From positions 1 to 34,870 of IMG/VR virus record IMGVR_UViG_3300044638_005452: DNA of 34,870 nt; one strand, given 5' to 3'. Source of the DNA: a virus. The translations under genes were made by a program, and so were the position numbers. The notes beneath the pieces are model-generated. The model worked only from the letters and a program-made list of their open reading frames with translations. It ran no database searches and had not been told where the DNA came from. This document shows, piece after piece, positions 11,605 to 19,782 of this stretch (position 1 is its first letter; every line of letters starts with the position of its first letter).

Positions 11605-12720
11605 ACTTGGCTTATCCCAGACTGATGCCACATCAACCTCGCGGTCGTACACCGCGTAGAATCTCGCCGTCGTCTGCGGGCTGGTGTGTCCGAGCATGTG
11701 CTGCACAAGCGAGATCTTTCCGGTCGCGTTGAGCATGTCGGAACCGGCTTGCCGTCGCAGCTCGTAGGCAGCCGAGCGACGGTCGGGGATGAACTCGCGG
11801 ACCCATGCGTTGAACATCCGCTCCATGAATCTCTTCCGCGCCTCAAGAGTCTTGCCGGTGATCAGGTAGTCGCCCTCGACCGCGAGCAGCTCCGCGGACA
11901 TCCACTCCGGTAGGCTCATGACTCTGCCGCGATTGTGGCCGGTCTTGAGCGTCACGCCTTCCTCCGGCCGCTCGATGATCACGATAACCTTCCGGTCCTC
12001 GCGGTCCTCGATCCATGACTTGCGGGCGGCGGCGCACTCCGAGGGGGTCATACCGAGGTATCGAGTTAGTAAATACGCGCGGCGGACGGACCCGCCCATG
12101 GCCTTGCTCGAAGCATCCATCTTTTCGAGGATCTCCGGCGCGATACGGACGAATGTGCTGACCGGCGCCTTCATGCGCGTAGAAGCGACGCAAAATTTGT
12201 AGATGCTATCCGGCAGCTCAAAACCCTCCCATTCGAGGCTGTGTGCAAAGATGGAGCGGGTCGCGGCGAGGTTGGTGCGGACGGAGTAGGGGCTGCCCTT
12301 GTAGTTTTGTTGGTATTGCGCAATGAGCGCGGGCGTTAGGATCGAGAGTGGCTTTTGCTTGATGACTTCCGCGTCCTCAATGCCCAAAGCCACGCGCAAA
12401 AACCGGATCATGCAATTGACATTTTCACGCGCGCTATTGATCTTGCTGACCTTCTGGTAATGCTCAATTGCCCTGCCAATCGTTTTGGACGTGTCTCGCC
12501 GCGCGTATTCGCGGACGGCGGCCATACCCTTGGCTGCCGCCTCATCGATGATCACCTTTGCTCGCGCCTTGGCAAACGGGAGGTCGGCCGTTCCAAGACT
12601 GATGCGCTTACGGTTCCGGTCGCTAGGGTGGTAAAATTTGAGCTGCCAGTAGGGCGAGTTACCAACTTTGTAAATTCGCCCCTTGATCGAGCTTGCTGTG
12701 ATGAGGTGAGTGGTTTCCAT
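11599..12720 (-). CDS. int: Tyrosine integrase with atypical catalytic residues
   Basis: A 373-aa phage integrase. It has an N-terminal arm-type region (residues 10-90), a core-binding domain (about 95-190) and a C-terminal catalytic domain. Visible motifs are LKTGHNRGRV with the beta-hairpin Lys (about 259), YELRRQ with motif II Arg (about 322), LGHTSPQTT with His (about 345) and RFYAVYD with the likely nucleophilic Tyr (about 355). The usual motif I G-L-R is LGMTPSE here, so the first Arg appears replaced by Thr, and the usual HxLR is YELR. ATG 12720 (METTHL) is chosen; the longer frame crosses non-conserved sequence. It reads away from the attachment site. Confidence 0.85.
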   Translation of the reverse strand: METTHLITASSIKGRIYKVGNSPYWQLKFYHPSDRNRKRISLGTADLPFAKARAKVIIDEAAAKGMAAVREYARRDTSKTIGRAIEHYQKVSKINSARENVNCMIRFLRVALGIEDAEVIKQKPLSILTPALIAQYQQNYKGSPYSVRTNLAATRSIFAHSLEWEGFELPDSIYKFCVASTRMKAPVSTFVRIAPEILEKMDASSKAMGGSVRRAYLLTRYLGMTPSECAAARKSWIEDREDRKVIVIIERPEEGVTLKTGHNRGRVMSLPEWMSAELLAVEGDYLITGKTLEARKRFMERMFNAWVREFIPDRRSAAYELRRQAGSDMLNATGKISLVQHMLGHTSPQTTARFYAVYDREVDVASVWDKPSN

Positions 12721-12729
12721 AACGCACTC

Positions 12730-12900
12730 ATGGCACGCCCCAAAATGCCCCGCAAGAACTATCTGACGGAGCACTTACTAGATCCGTCAAAAATTGGCGG
12801 ATCGTCCGGCAGTAAGGCCCGCTATTCGGGACAATTTTGGACGACGAAGGACGCTAATTTACTCAGGAATTTGAGAGTCGCCGGTATAGCTCAGTGGTAG
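12730..12900 (+). CDS. Possible 56-aa basic protein running into the tRNA half-gene
   Basis: The ORF begins MARPKMPRKNYLTEHLLDPS and has protein-like composition (KARYSGQFWTTKDANLLRNL), but its last residues (GIAQW) and stop are encoded by the tRNA 5' half. No Shine-Dalgarno is seen; the ATG is 10 bases from the divergent integrase start. Operator-like site D lies inside it. It may be a chance ORF over the attachment region. Confidence 0.3.
   Translation: MARPKMPRKNYLTEHLLDPSKIGGSSGSKARYSGQFWTTKDANLLRNLRVAGIAQW
12829..12852 (+). promoter_or_regulatory. Operator-like site D: three GGAC repeats, 10-bp period
   Basis: GGACAATTTT, GGACGACGAA and GGACGC start at 12829, 12839 and 12849. The site is about 110 bases upstream of the integrase start and 27 bases before the tRNA half-gene. 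It could control integrase transcription or modulate assembly of the integration complex, linking both to the regulator that reads sites A-C. Confidence 0.6.
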
Positions 12901-12919
12901 AGCACCTGATTTGTAATCA
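12880..12919 (+). tRNA. 5' half of tRNA-Thr(TGT) carried in the attachment site
   Basis: GCCGGTATAGCTCAGTGGTA continues through a normal D-arm into CCTGA-TTTGTAA-TCA, giving a TGT anticodon loop. Then homology to a tRNA stops: the next bases TCTG do not complete the anticodon stem and no T-arm (GGTTCGA) or matching acceptor end follows in the next 250 bases. The centre TGATT-TGT-AATCA (12907-12919) is a perfect symmetric site fitting a 7-bp tyrosine recombinase crossover at the anticodon loop. Integration into a host tRNA-Thr would replace its 5' half with this phage copy. Confidence 0.75.
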
Positions 12920-12990
12920 TCTGCGGACCCAGCATTCATGCGGGTTGGCGGGCACTCTGGCGGTGTATCTGGCAGTGCCGTTTTTGACGG

Positions 12991-13169
12991 TTTTACAACC
13001 GGCGGCGGTCGGAGCGCTACCGATTGTCGTCTGTGCTACAGCAAATTTATCAAGCAGCGCTCTTTGCCTTGGGCCATAATCAGATCACCTACTTGGGGTC
13101 TGTCCAAGGCTTCGCACCGAGCGCGACACGTTAGGGTCTTCCTTGCGGAATGCTTGAAAAGTTATGCAG
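12991..13169. other. Spacer between attachment region and structural operon end
   Basis: I see no supported gene, clear terminator or further tRNA sequence here. ORFs crossing it on the plus strand have no domain pattern. Minus-strand transcription of the structural operon would run through it towards the attachment site. Confidence 0.4.
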
Positions 13170-16100
13170 CTATTGAATGCCGAGGTTGCGCAGCTCGGCC
13201 GGAGACAGCCCGATTAGCTCCTCAACCGGCCCTAGGAGGCCGCGGCCAAGCCGCACTCGTCCATCAGATCCTTGCACCCCTTGACCTGATCCAGCGTCAC
13301 CTTGTCCGGCCCTCCGCTGTAGGCCACCGCCTCGTCGAGAAAGCCGTCCAGAAGATCCTTCTGCGTCTCGGAATAGAGACCCTCGTTTATCTCCTTGGCG
13401 AACACCTGACGAACTTTGGCTAACAAGCTCTCGTAGGCTTTTTGGTCTTTGTTCATTGGTTCCCTTCCATTTCATTAGAACGATTGACGGCATTCCTGCC
13501 GCTTCGTCCCACCCTGTACTCTTCCAGTATTTCTTGAGATCGGCAAGCTCTGTTTTTGAGTAAAAAGACGAGTCAAACGGTATCTCGCCAACCTTTTCAA
13601 AGCCAAATCGCTTGTAAAGTTTCGGCAAAAATCCGGTTGGCGCTTTGCTGCTTTTGACGGCGAAACAGTCCAGCGCCGTCACACCATTTTGCAGCGCCTT
13701 GACGACAATGGCGTCGGCCATACCTCCGGCCTTGCGCTCGTTATTCATCACCAGCGTCAGCGTGCGCTCATCCGGCCCAAAGCCATACGCATCTGGAGCC
13801 AGACCATAGTCTGACGCCGGATCGCCTTTCCGCACTCCGAAGTACACGCCGGAGTCGCCTAGCTGGAAGACCTCAAGCTCTTTTGCGCGCACCTTGCCGC
13901 TAAGGGTTTTTAGATCATACCTAGAAAGAGCCACTTTGGCGGGAGATGCGTTCAGCGCGCTAACGATGTCTGCCGGACTAACGCCGCCCTGCTTCACGCT
14001 TGCCGAGGTGGAGCGCCACTGATCGTTGACGGCCATGTTGATAAGCTGCGCATGCCGCGGAGACTTGATCGCCGTGTACGCGGTGCTTGGAATCCTGTCA
14101 GCAATAGCGTCAGTGATCACCTGCACAGGCTTTGCCAAGTCAAGCGCGCGTCTGTCTCCTTGCTGCGGCTTACCCTGTGCCCTTCTCTGCGCGTAAAAGT
14201 CATCGAAGATCGTCTCGACGTTAATGGGGCGCGCGAATCGGCCGAGAACCCTGCCGCGCACGGCGTATTGATAGGATGGATGCTTCAGCGTTCCATTCTC
14301 TCCGAGTTTAAGAACCGGAGCGCCCGCCGTTAGCTCGATAGCCATGACCGCGTCGCCGATCCGCAGTCCGTCAAACTCCGAGGAGCGCATCTCGTCCAAT
14401 ATGCGCTGCAAGTTTGGCGCCCCCAGAGCTTCGGCCTCTTTCGATCCGAGAATCTGCGCGATGCGACTTCTGCTTCTTTCTCCTTGGAACGGTAGCTTGT
14501 TGACGTACGCCATGACGTCCGGCGACTCGATGCCAACAAAGTCAGGCATCTCCACGCGAATCATGTCATCGAGGCGCTGCAAATTGTCTCCGGCAATTCT
14601 TCCATCGCGCGCATAGGCTGCGTTTGTTGCAATGACCGCCGTGGACGTTTCCGTGTTGCTGACGTGCGCGTTTTTGTGCATGGCCGCGACGAGCATGATT
14701 GCGCCCTCGTCTGCGCGCTTGGCCTTGGTTGTTGAAACTCCGGCGCCCTGATTAGACCACACGTTGGTTTCCTCGCCAACACGCTCTGTTTGTAGCAACG
14801 GCCATTCTGGTCCGCCGTGTGTTCTCACCGGTATGGCCACCTCGCTTGAATCAATGCCCCTGTACAACTTGCCCGCGCTTGTAAGGTCCGCGAAGGACGC
14901 AAAGACCTTTCTCCCGCGCAGGTCTTTGAGCGTAATAACAGGAGCCTCTTGCAGCGTGCGCCAGACGGTGCCGCCTTCGTCGCTGACAACGGTGTCCGGC
15001 AGGAAGCTGACATTTGCCTTGTCCGGCATAGCACTCCCACGCTGCGCCGCGCCACCCGCCGGAAACTGTTGCCTATACTGCCCATCCGCCGCTCGGAATC
15101 CCTGCGCGTCCGCGTTCTGCCAATTGGTTGCGTTGCTAAAGCCGCGCTTAACCGCCTCCTTGTTCATCCAAGCCGCCTTGCGGTCGGCGTCGAACTGTCC
15201 GTATTGATCCAGAGACATGCGACCGGCGTCGTCCGGCAGCGCGTTGATGTTGATCTTGTTGTAGTGCGGGAAGTAGCCGGTGCCATATGGCTCCGCGTAG
15301 TTGATGCGGTCTAGGCGGAACGTGCGGACGCTGCCTTGGTTGTTCAGCGTGTACCAAGCAGGGTTGCTCTGGCGCTGCATCACCGTGCCGGTGCCCAGCA
15401 ATCCGTTGAGGATGTTCTTGCGCGTCACGCCGAGTCCGGTCTCGCCCGCGACGCCGTTCTCGTAGTTGCTGAGAAGCTGCTTTAAGCCGGTCTCCACCGC
15501 GCGGAGGTCATTGCCAAACTCACCGAGCTGCTCGTTATCGATGGCGCGAATGGCCGAAGCGCGAAACGAGTTAAGGTCAATCGCCTTGATCAGCACATGA
15601 TTCTTGGTCGAGACGGCGGCACCGAAGGGAACCATCTCTCCGGTCTTGGCCTCGATGTTGCCGTAGTTTGTGACCTTGTACGTTCCTGAGTCGCGACTGC
15701 CGATGACGTTGATGGAATACAAATAGCTGCGACCTTCTGCGCGTCCGGCCTCAAACTCTCGAACGAGATTGCGATGGTACTCCGGTATCTGGATGAAGTA
15801 GTCGAACTGGGGCGGCAGGTTGGGTCCGCCAACTTCGACGCGGCCATTGCTAAGTTTGCGAGCGCCCCACTCGTTGCTGTTCTCGTTGACGAACTTAGTC
15901 CGGTCGTTGATCGACTTAATCGTGGCAGCGCGCGACTTGTCCTGCGTATTGATCTGCTGCTGTGACTTGGGAACGACTGTTCCGTCTGGACGCTGAAAGA
16001 ACAAATCGTTTTCAACCACATTGCCGTTCTTATGCAGGCGAGTGTGAGGACTGCGGATGGCATCGCTGGCCTTGCCGGTAGGAGCAATCGGCGTGCCGCG

Positions 16101-18701
16101 CTGCTTGACGGCGCCTTCCTTTTCCAGACCGACCAGATACCGGTCGAACGTCTTGACGTAGTCGTTGACAGCTTTGCGCATCTCCGGCGTGTCGAAGAGC
16201 GGGTTTTCCACGAAAAGCCGGTTCGGTGTCTCCAGTCGTCCATTGCCGCGCATCCGAGCGCCCATGGCTTCGAAGCCTGCAGAGGCGGCGCCGACCGCGC
16301 GACTGAGCGGACCACTGGCGCGAATGCCGGAAAGGTTCAGGCCCTTGCCAAGTCCGCTGAATGTCTCCGCGGCAATCTCGTCGCGCGCCCAGTCCCAAGA
16401 GATCTCGCCCTGCGCCAAGCGCTCTTGGTTTAGCATGTCGGCGCGCTCTTCGATGGCCTGCTTGCGCCAGTCGGTGTCGTTTGCCCAGCGTTCGCGGATA
16501 AACTCATTCTTGAGCGCCTGCTCGGCCGCTTCGTCGCCACCGGCCGCGGCGATGCGTGTCACCTCATCAGGGCGCAACACGTTCAATTGGATGCCGGTCG
16601 TGCCGTCGCGTACCTCCTGCGTGAGATTCGCTGTGACGTATTCGCGCCCGCGGGCAGCGACTCCATCGGTGCCATACTGCTGGTCAACCATGGCCCGCAT
16701 GCCGCGCTTGACCTCACCGCCGAGGATGTCGCTCTTGAGGATGGCGTGGCCGATCTCATGGCCAGCCACGTCGCCGGTCGCCATCTTGTCTAGGTTAACA
16801 AAGATCCGCGGGCGCTGGCCCTTCTTGGCGTCAACATAGATGCCGCGCGTGCCGAGACCCATGGCTTCCTTGACCGTAGTGTTGATCTCGTAATCCGTAG
16901 CGCGCAGGGGAATGAAGTCCGCCTTGGGCGAGATGACCGACTGCATGCGAGCCATGTTGACCAGCCTGTCGTGCGGCATCATGTTGGCCATCGATGTGGC
17001 GTCGCCGCCGGAGATCTCTGCATCGGCCAGCATCTTGGCTACCAGCGCGTCATCGAACTCCGACATGCGGCGCATCTTGCCGCCGATCACACCGGCACCG
17101 GCGCCGACAGTCATGATCGCGCCAAGGATCTCCGGCTGGCGCTCTTCGGGCGCAATGGCTGCCAGCGGCACGGCGATGGGCGCCGTCGCCACCGCACCGC
17201 TCACTGCGTCGTCGGCTAGGCGGAATGCCTGCGTGGCGCCCAGCTTGTCGAGCGTAGCGGCCGACCGGCGGGCGATAGGCGAAAGTCCCTGCGTCTCGCT
17301 GACGCGGCGCAGTGTGCTGTCTGCGGAGGTGAAAAAGCCATCGTAGGCACGGCGGTAGCGCTCAGGGATGGGAGCGCTGCGCAGCTTGCTCGCCGCTTCA
17401 ACGCGCGATGCACCGACACCGCCGATGCCAATCTCGCGGGCGAGGATGCTGCCGGTCTTTAGTCCGCGCTCGGTTACCCGAAGAACGGCACCTGACTTTT
17501 TCAGCGCGGCCATCGCCGCCGCCGCCTTGAATGAAACACTGCTCAGGGCGGACATCTGCTGCGAGCCGGTCAGGCCGGTTGCGGATTCAATGCCTTCGAC
17601 AATTCTTCCGTAGCCAGCCTCTGCTTTGCCTGCCGCATAACCGGCAACCTTCGACACGCCCTTGAGCGGTGTGCCCGCGAGACTGCCAACGCGACGCAGC
17701 AACCTCACCTTGTTGGCGGCGCCAAGGCCCGCCGGAATGGCAATGTTTAGAGGATCTAAAACAAGCGCGCTGCCAAGCACTAGACCCTCGTTGAGCTTCG
17801 ACTCATCGATGCCCATCTCCGCGCGGCCGTCCGGCAGCGTGCCGATGTTGGTCTCGGTGACGTTCGCCGCCTGTTGCTGGAACGAGCGGTCGCGGATGAA
17901 GCGCTGGTATTGGGTGTCCTCGTCGTCCGCCTCCTGCTCCTGCGTCTTTTCGTAGGCACCGGACGCCATGGCCTGCTCTCTGGCCTGAGCGAAAATCTGC
18001 GCGTCGGCCTGAGCGTTGCCGGTGAACTTGTTCTCCGCGGCGAGTTGCTGGCGCAGTTGGTTGTCGATCACGTTGACGCGCTCGGTCTCTCGGACGCCGT
18101 CATTGACGACGTCACCGGCCCAAGACCACAGCTCGGCGGTGCTGATGCTGGCTTGGCGCATGCCCTCCGCGGAAGAGTTGACCCACTCGTCGTAGGCTTT
18201 GGTCCCGCGCGCGACGAAGTCAAAAGGAGCGTAGGCTGTCGCAGCCGCCGCTTGAACGAGACCACCGGCAATAGCCTGACCGGCCTCGAAGAACTTGCCC
18301 ACCTTGTCGTCGCGGCGCTGGCGCAGTTCGCTGTAGCGCTTCCACTCGTCTTTGGTGGGAATGTAGGAAATGTTGCCGACCCGCTCGTAGTCCGCTTGGT
18401 CTACCTCCGCGACGGAAAGCACCCTCTTGGGAGCAGGAACTTGAGGGCCGACCGAGCGGTCAGGGCGAGCGCCCATAGCGCGGCCAAAAGACGTCTCAGC
18501 CGCCACGCTGTTCTGCGCCTCTGCAGCGTCAGTCTGCTCGGCCGTCAGCATGGCGGGAGCGTCCTGACGCGCCGCCGCGCGGTTAACGCGGGCGGTCAGA
18601 ACGTCTTCCTTTTGCGGAATTACGGCGCTCCAATTGACCGGCTTCTGCTGCTTGCCGTCAATCTCAGCGACCTGTTCCGCCGTAAGTGTTTTTGGCGGCA
18701 T
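13170..18701 (-). CDS. Giant polyvalent internal virion protein (HExxH motif and GNAT-like domain)
   Basis: An 1843-aa protein. The N-terminal third is helical with alanine-rich hydrophobic stretches (LVQAAAATAYAPFDFVARG; later APIAVPLAAIAPEE), as in ejected internal virion proteins of podoviruses. At about residue 647 there is GHEIGHAIL, a zinc-protease HExxH motif. Residues about 1240-1500 resemble uncharacterised domains of phage large polyvalent proteins. Residues about 1600-1740 are GNAT-like (VMNNERKAGGMADAIVVKAL, then PKLYKRFGFEKVGEIPF). The likely role is ejection into the host with peptidoglycan, membrane or host-protein activities. The last ~95 residues are Gly/Arg/Ser-rich and overlap another gene. 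Confidence 0.75.
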   Translation of the reverse strand: MPPKTLTAEQVAEIDGKQQKPVNWSAVIPQKEDVLTARVNRAAARQDAPAMLTAEQTDAAEAQNSVAAETSFGRAMGARPDRSVGPQVPAPKRVLSVAEVDQADYERVGNISYIPTKDEWKRYSELRQRRDDKVGKFFEAGQAIAGGLVQAAAATAYAPFDFVARGTKAYDEWVNSSAEGMRQASISTAELWSWAGDVVNDGVRETERVNVIDNQLRQQLAAENKFTGNAQADAQIFAQAREQAMASGAYEKTQEQEADDEDTQYQRFIRDRSFQQQAANVTETNIGTLPDGRAEMGIDESKLNEGLVLGSALVLDPLNIAIPAGLGAANKVRLLRRVGSLAGTPLKGVSKVAGYAAGKAEAGYGRIVEGIESATGLTGSQQMSALSSVSFKAAAAMAALKKSGAVLRVTERGLKTGSILAREIGIGGVGASRVEAASKLRSAPIPERYRRAYDGFFTSADSTLRRVSETQGLSPIARRSAATLDKLGATQAFRLADDAVSGAVATAPIAVPLAAIAPEERQPEILGAIMTVGAGAGVIGGKMRRMSEFDDALVAKMLADAEISGGDATSMANMMPHDRLVNMARMQSVISPKADFIPLRATDYEINTTVKEAMGLGTRGIYVDAKKGQRPRIFVNLDKMATGDVAGHEIGHAILKSDILGGEVKRGMRAMVDQQYGTDGVAARGREYVTANLTQEVRDGTTGIQLNVLRPDEVTRIAAAGGDEAAEQALKNEFIRERWANDTDWRKQAIEERADMLNQERLAQGEISWDWARDEIAAETFSGLGKGLNLSGIRASGPLSRAVGAASAGFEAMGARMRGNGRLETPNRLFVENPLFDTPEMRKAVNDYVKTFDRYLVGLEKEGAVKQRGTPIAPTGKASDAIRSPHTRLHKNGNVVENDLFFQRPDGTVVPKSQQQINTQDKSRAATIKSINDRTKFVNENSNEWGARKLSNGRVEVGGPNLPPQFDYFIQIPEYHRNLVREFEAGRAEGRSYLYSINVIGSRDSGTYKVTNYGNIEAKTGEMVPFGAAVSTKNHVLIKAIDLNSFRASAIRAIDNEQLGEFGNDLRAVETGLKQLLSNYENGVAGETGLGVTRKNILNGLLGTGTVMQRQSNPAWYTLNNQGSVRTFRLDRINYAEPYGTGYFPHYNKININALPDDAGRMSLDQYGQFDADRKAAWMNKEAVKRGFSNATNWQNADAQGFRAADGQYRQQFPAGGAAQRGSAMPDKANVSFLPDTVVSDEGGTVWRTLQEAPVITLKDLRGRKVFASFADLTSAGKLYRGIDSSEVAIPVRTHGGPEWPLLQTERVGEETNVWSNQGAGVSTTKAKRADEGAIMLVAAMHKNAHVSNTETSTAVIATNAAYARDGRIAGDNLQRLDDMIRVEMPDFVGIESPDVMAYVNKLPFQGERSRSRIAQILGSKEAEALGAPNLQRILDEMRSSEFDGLRIGDAVMAIELTAGAPVLKLGENGTLKHPSYQYAVRGRVLGRFARPINVETIFDDFYAQRRAQGKPQQGDRRALDLAKPVQVITDAIADRIPSTAYTAIKSPRHAQLINMAVNDQWRSTSASVKQGGVSPADIVSALNASPAKVALSRYDLKTLSGKVRAKELEVFQLGDSGVYFGVRKGDPASDYGLAPDAYGFGPDERTLTLVMNNERKAGGMADAIVVKALQNGVTALDCFAVKSSKAPTGFLPKLYKRFGFEKVGEIPFDSSFYSKTELADLKKYWKSTGWDEAAGMPSIVLMKWKGTNEQRPKSLRELVSQSSSGVRQGDKRGSLFRDAEGSSGRLSRRGGGLQRRAGQGDAGSGQGVQGSDGRVRLGRGLLGPVEELIGLSPAELRNLGIQ
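13232..13456 (-). CDS. 74-aa protein overlapping the 3' end of the giant gene
   Basis: MNKDQKAYESLLAKVRQVFA continues to a helical, acidic C-terminus (QVKGCKDLMDECGLAAAS). GGAAGGGA lies about 5 bases before the ATG. It is read in a different frame entirely inside the last part of the 1843-aa gene, and its composition is far more protein-like than the overlapping Gly/Arg-rich frame. It may be the last gene of the structural operon, with the giant frame extended through it. No family recognised. Confidence 0.6.
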   Translation of the reverse strand: MNKDQKAYESLLAKVRQVFAKEINEGLYSETQKDLLDGFLDEAVAYSGGPDKVTLDQVKGCKDLMDECGLAAAS

Positions 18702-18708
18702 GTCAGAG

Positions 18709-19779
18709 TTACTGTCCTAGAATTGGGTTCCCGCTTGGGTCGAAGCCAACAACGATTGTGGCCGATCCATCGGCGTTGCGGTGGTATTGTTCGCCGTCGT
18801 GCATGAACAAGTTTTTGCGAGCCGGTGCGGCGGCGCCAGATTGTGGCTGTCCTCCGGTCCTTGCGGCCTTGATCTCTTCCACCGGCACACCCTTCGATCT
18901 CGCCTCGAAGCGGTCAGCGAAGTCTTCAACCTCTGCCAGAGCGGCGCCGAAGTCGGAGTCACTCAATTCAAGCGACAGACGGTTGGCCGAATTGACCGCC
19001 GCCTCTGCCTCGCGCACCTGCATCGAGCCGAAGCCACGCATACGCTGGATGACCGGCAAAAAGACCTTGGCGCGCGAGCTGTCGATCAGGCTGGAGAATC
19101 CAGCGGCGGCAGTTCCCGCGGCGGGGCGCTGCTTTCCGGTCTCTTGATCGACCACACCGCCCCAATAGGAAGGCGCGGCGACGTTGAAGGGTCCGCGGTA
19201 TCCGAGCGCCTTGGATCTTCCCTCATGGTTCTTGATGGAATCAATCGTGTTGCGCATCAGCGCCACGTCATCCATGGCGACCTGCAGCTCGCGCGGGCCG
19301 AGCGGCTTGTTGGCCTTGTCTTCCGGCTTTGCCTTCGTCTCGCGCTCGTAGAACTCATCGAGCCACCGGTTGGCGTCACGCGGGTCTAGCTGCGCCGGAG
19401 TCTCGCTGCCTTCATTGTTGTACGAAAAATCAGCAACGCGGTCATAGACGTAGCGCAGCGCGGGCGGCAGCTTGTTGTATTCCGCCGCGGCCTGCTCTTC
19501 GGTCAGGTTTGGATCGTTGAGCTTGTTGATGAACGAAAGATCCATCGTGGACGAAGTGACGCGACGCTCGGCGGGTTCAGCGCGACGCACCTCCGCTTGC
19601 TCTGCCACATCGTTGACGACATCTTCCGGCGCAGTGTCCATGTATTCATCGCTCATCGGGGGCGCATAGCCAGCGTCCATTTCGGCCAGCGAGTTGGACA
19701 CGCTGGTGTCGCTAGGGCTATACGGCGGAAGATCAGGCTCTACCGGATCGGGCAGTCGGTTGCGGTTGCGCGTGGACAT
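18709..19779 (-). CDS. Internal virion-like protein
   Basis: A 356-aa mainly helical protein. The N-terminus is disordered and proline/aspartate-rich (RLPDPVEPDLPPYSPSDTSV), followed by a helical body (AAAEYNKLPPALRYVYDRVA, then LGPRELQVAMDDVALMRNTI) and a glycine-rich end. It lies just before the giant polyvalent gene in transcription order, the place of the middle internal proteins (gp15-like) in podoviruses. Function is inferred from position only. Confidence 0.55.
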   Translation of the reverse strand: MSTRNRNRLPDPVEPDLPPYSPSDTSVSNSLAEMDAGYAPPMSDEYMDTAPEDVVNDVAEQAEVRRAEPAERRVTSSTMDLSFINKLNDPNLTEEQAAAEYNKLPPALRYVYDRVADFSYNNEGSETPAQLDPRDANRWLDEFYERETKAKPEDKANKPLGPRELQVAMDDVALMRNTIDSIKNHEGRSKALGYRGPFNVAAPSYWGGVVDQETGKQRPAAGTAAAGFSSLIDSSRAKVFLPVIQRMRGFGSMQVREAEAAVNSANRLSLELSDSDFGAALAEVEDFADRFEARSKGVPVEEIKAARTGGQPQSGAAAPARKNLFMHDGEQYHRNADGSATIVVGFDPSGNPILGQ

Positions 19780-19782
19780 AGA

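Larger units (their letters stand above)
12784..12990. other. attP: Phage attachment region with inverted 10-bp arm repeats
   Basis: CCGTCAAAAA at 12784-12793 is repeated in inverse orientation as TTTTTGACGG at 12981-12990, flanking a symmetric core at 12907-12919. Such flanking repeats are the pattern of integrase arm sites. The left copy also sits in the hairpin GATCCG-N11-CGGATC (12781-12803). The region adjoins the integrase gene as expected. Phage genes lie on both sides, so this is read as attP, not an integrated junction. Confidence 0.6.

Noticed and set aside
12880-13169. Complete or intron-containing tRNA-Thr
   Set aside because: No matching anticodon-stem 3' strand, T-arm or acceptor 3' strand was found within 250 bases.
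12938-13423. 161-codon plus-strand ORF right of the tRNA half
   Set aside because: Opposes the coupled minus-strand genes, no recognisable domain, compositionally a shadow frame.
16030-16839. Several 120-240 codon ORFs on both strands within the giant gene
   Set aside because: All overlap the continuous 1843-aa frame and are rich in Arg/Ser/Pro typical of shadow frames.
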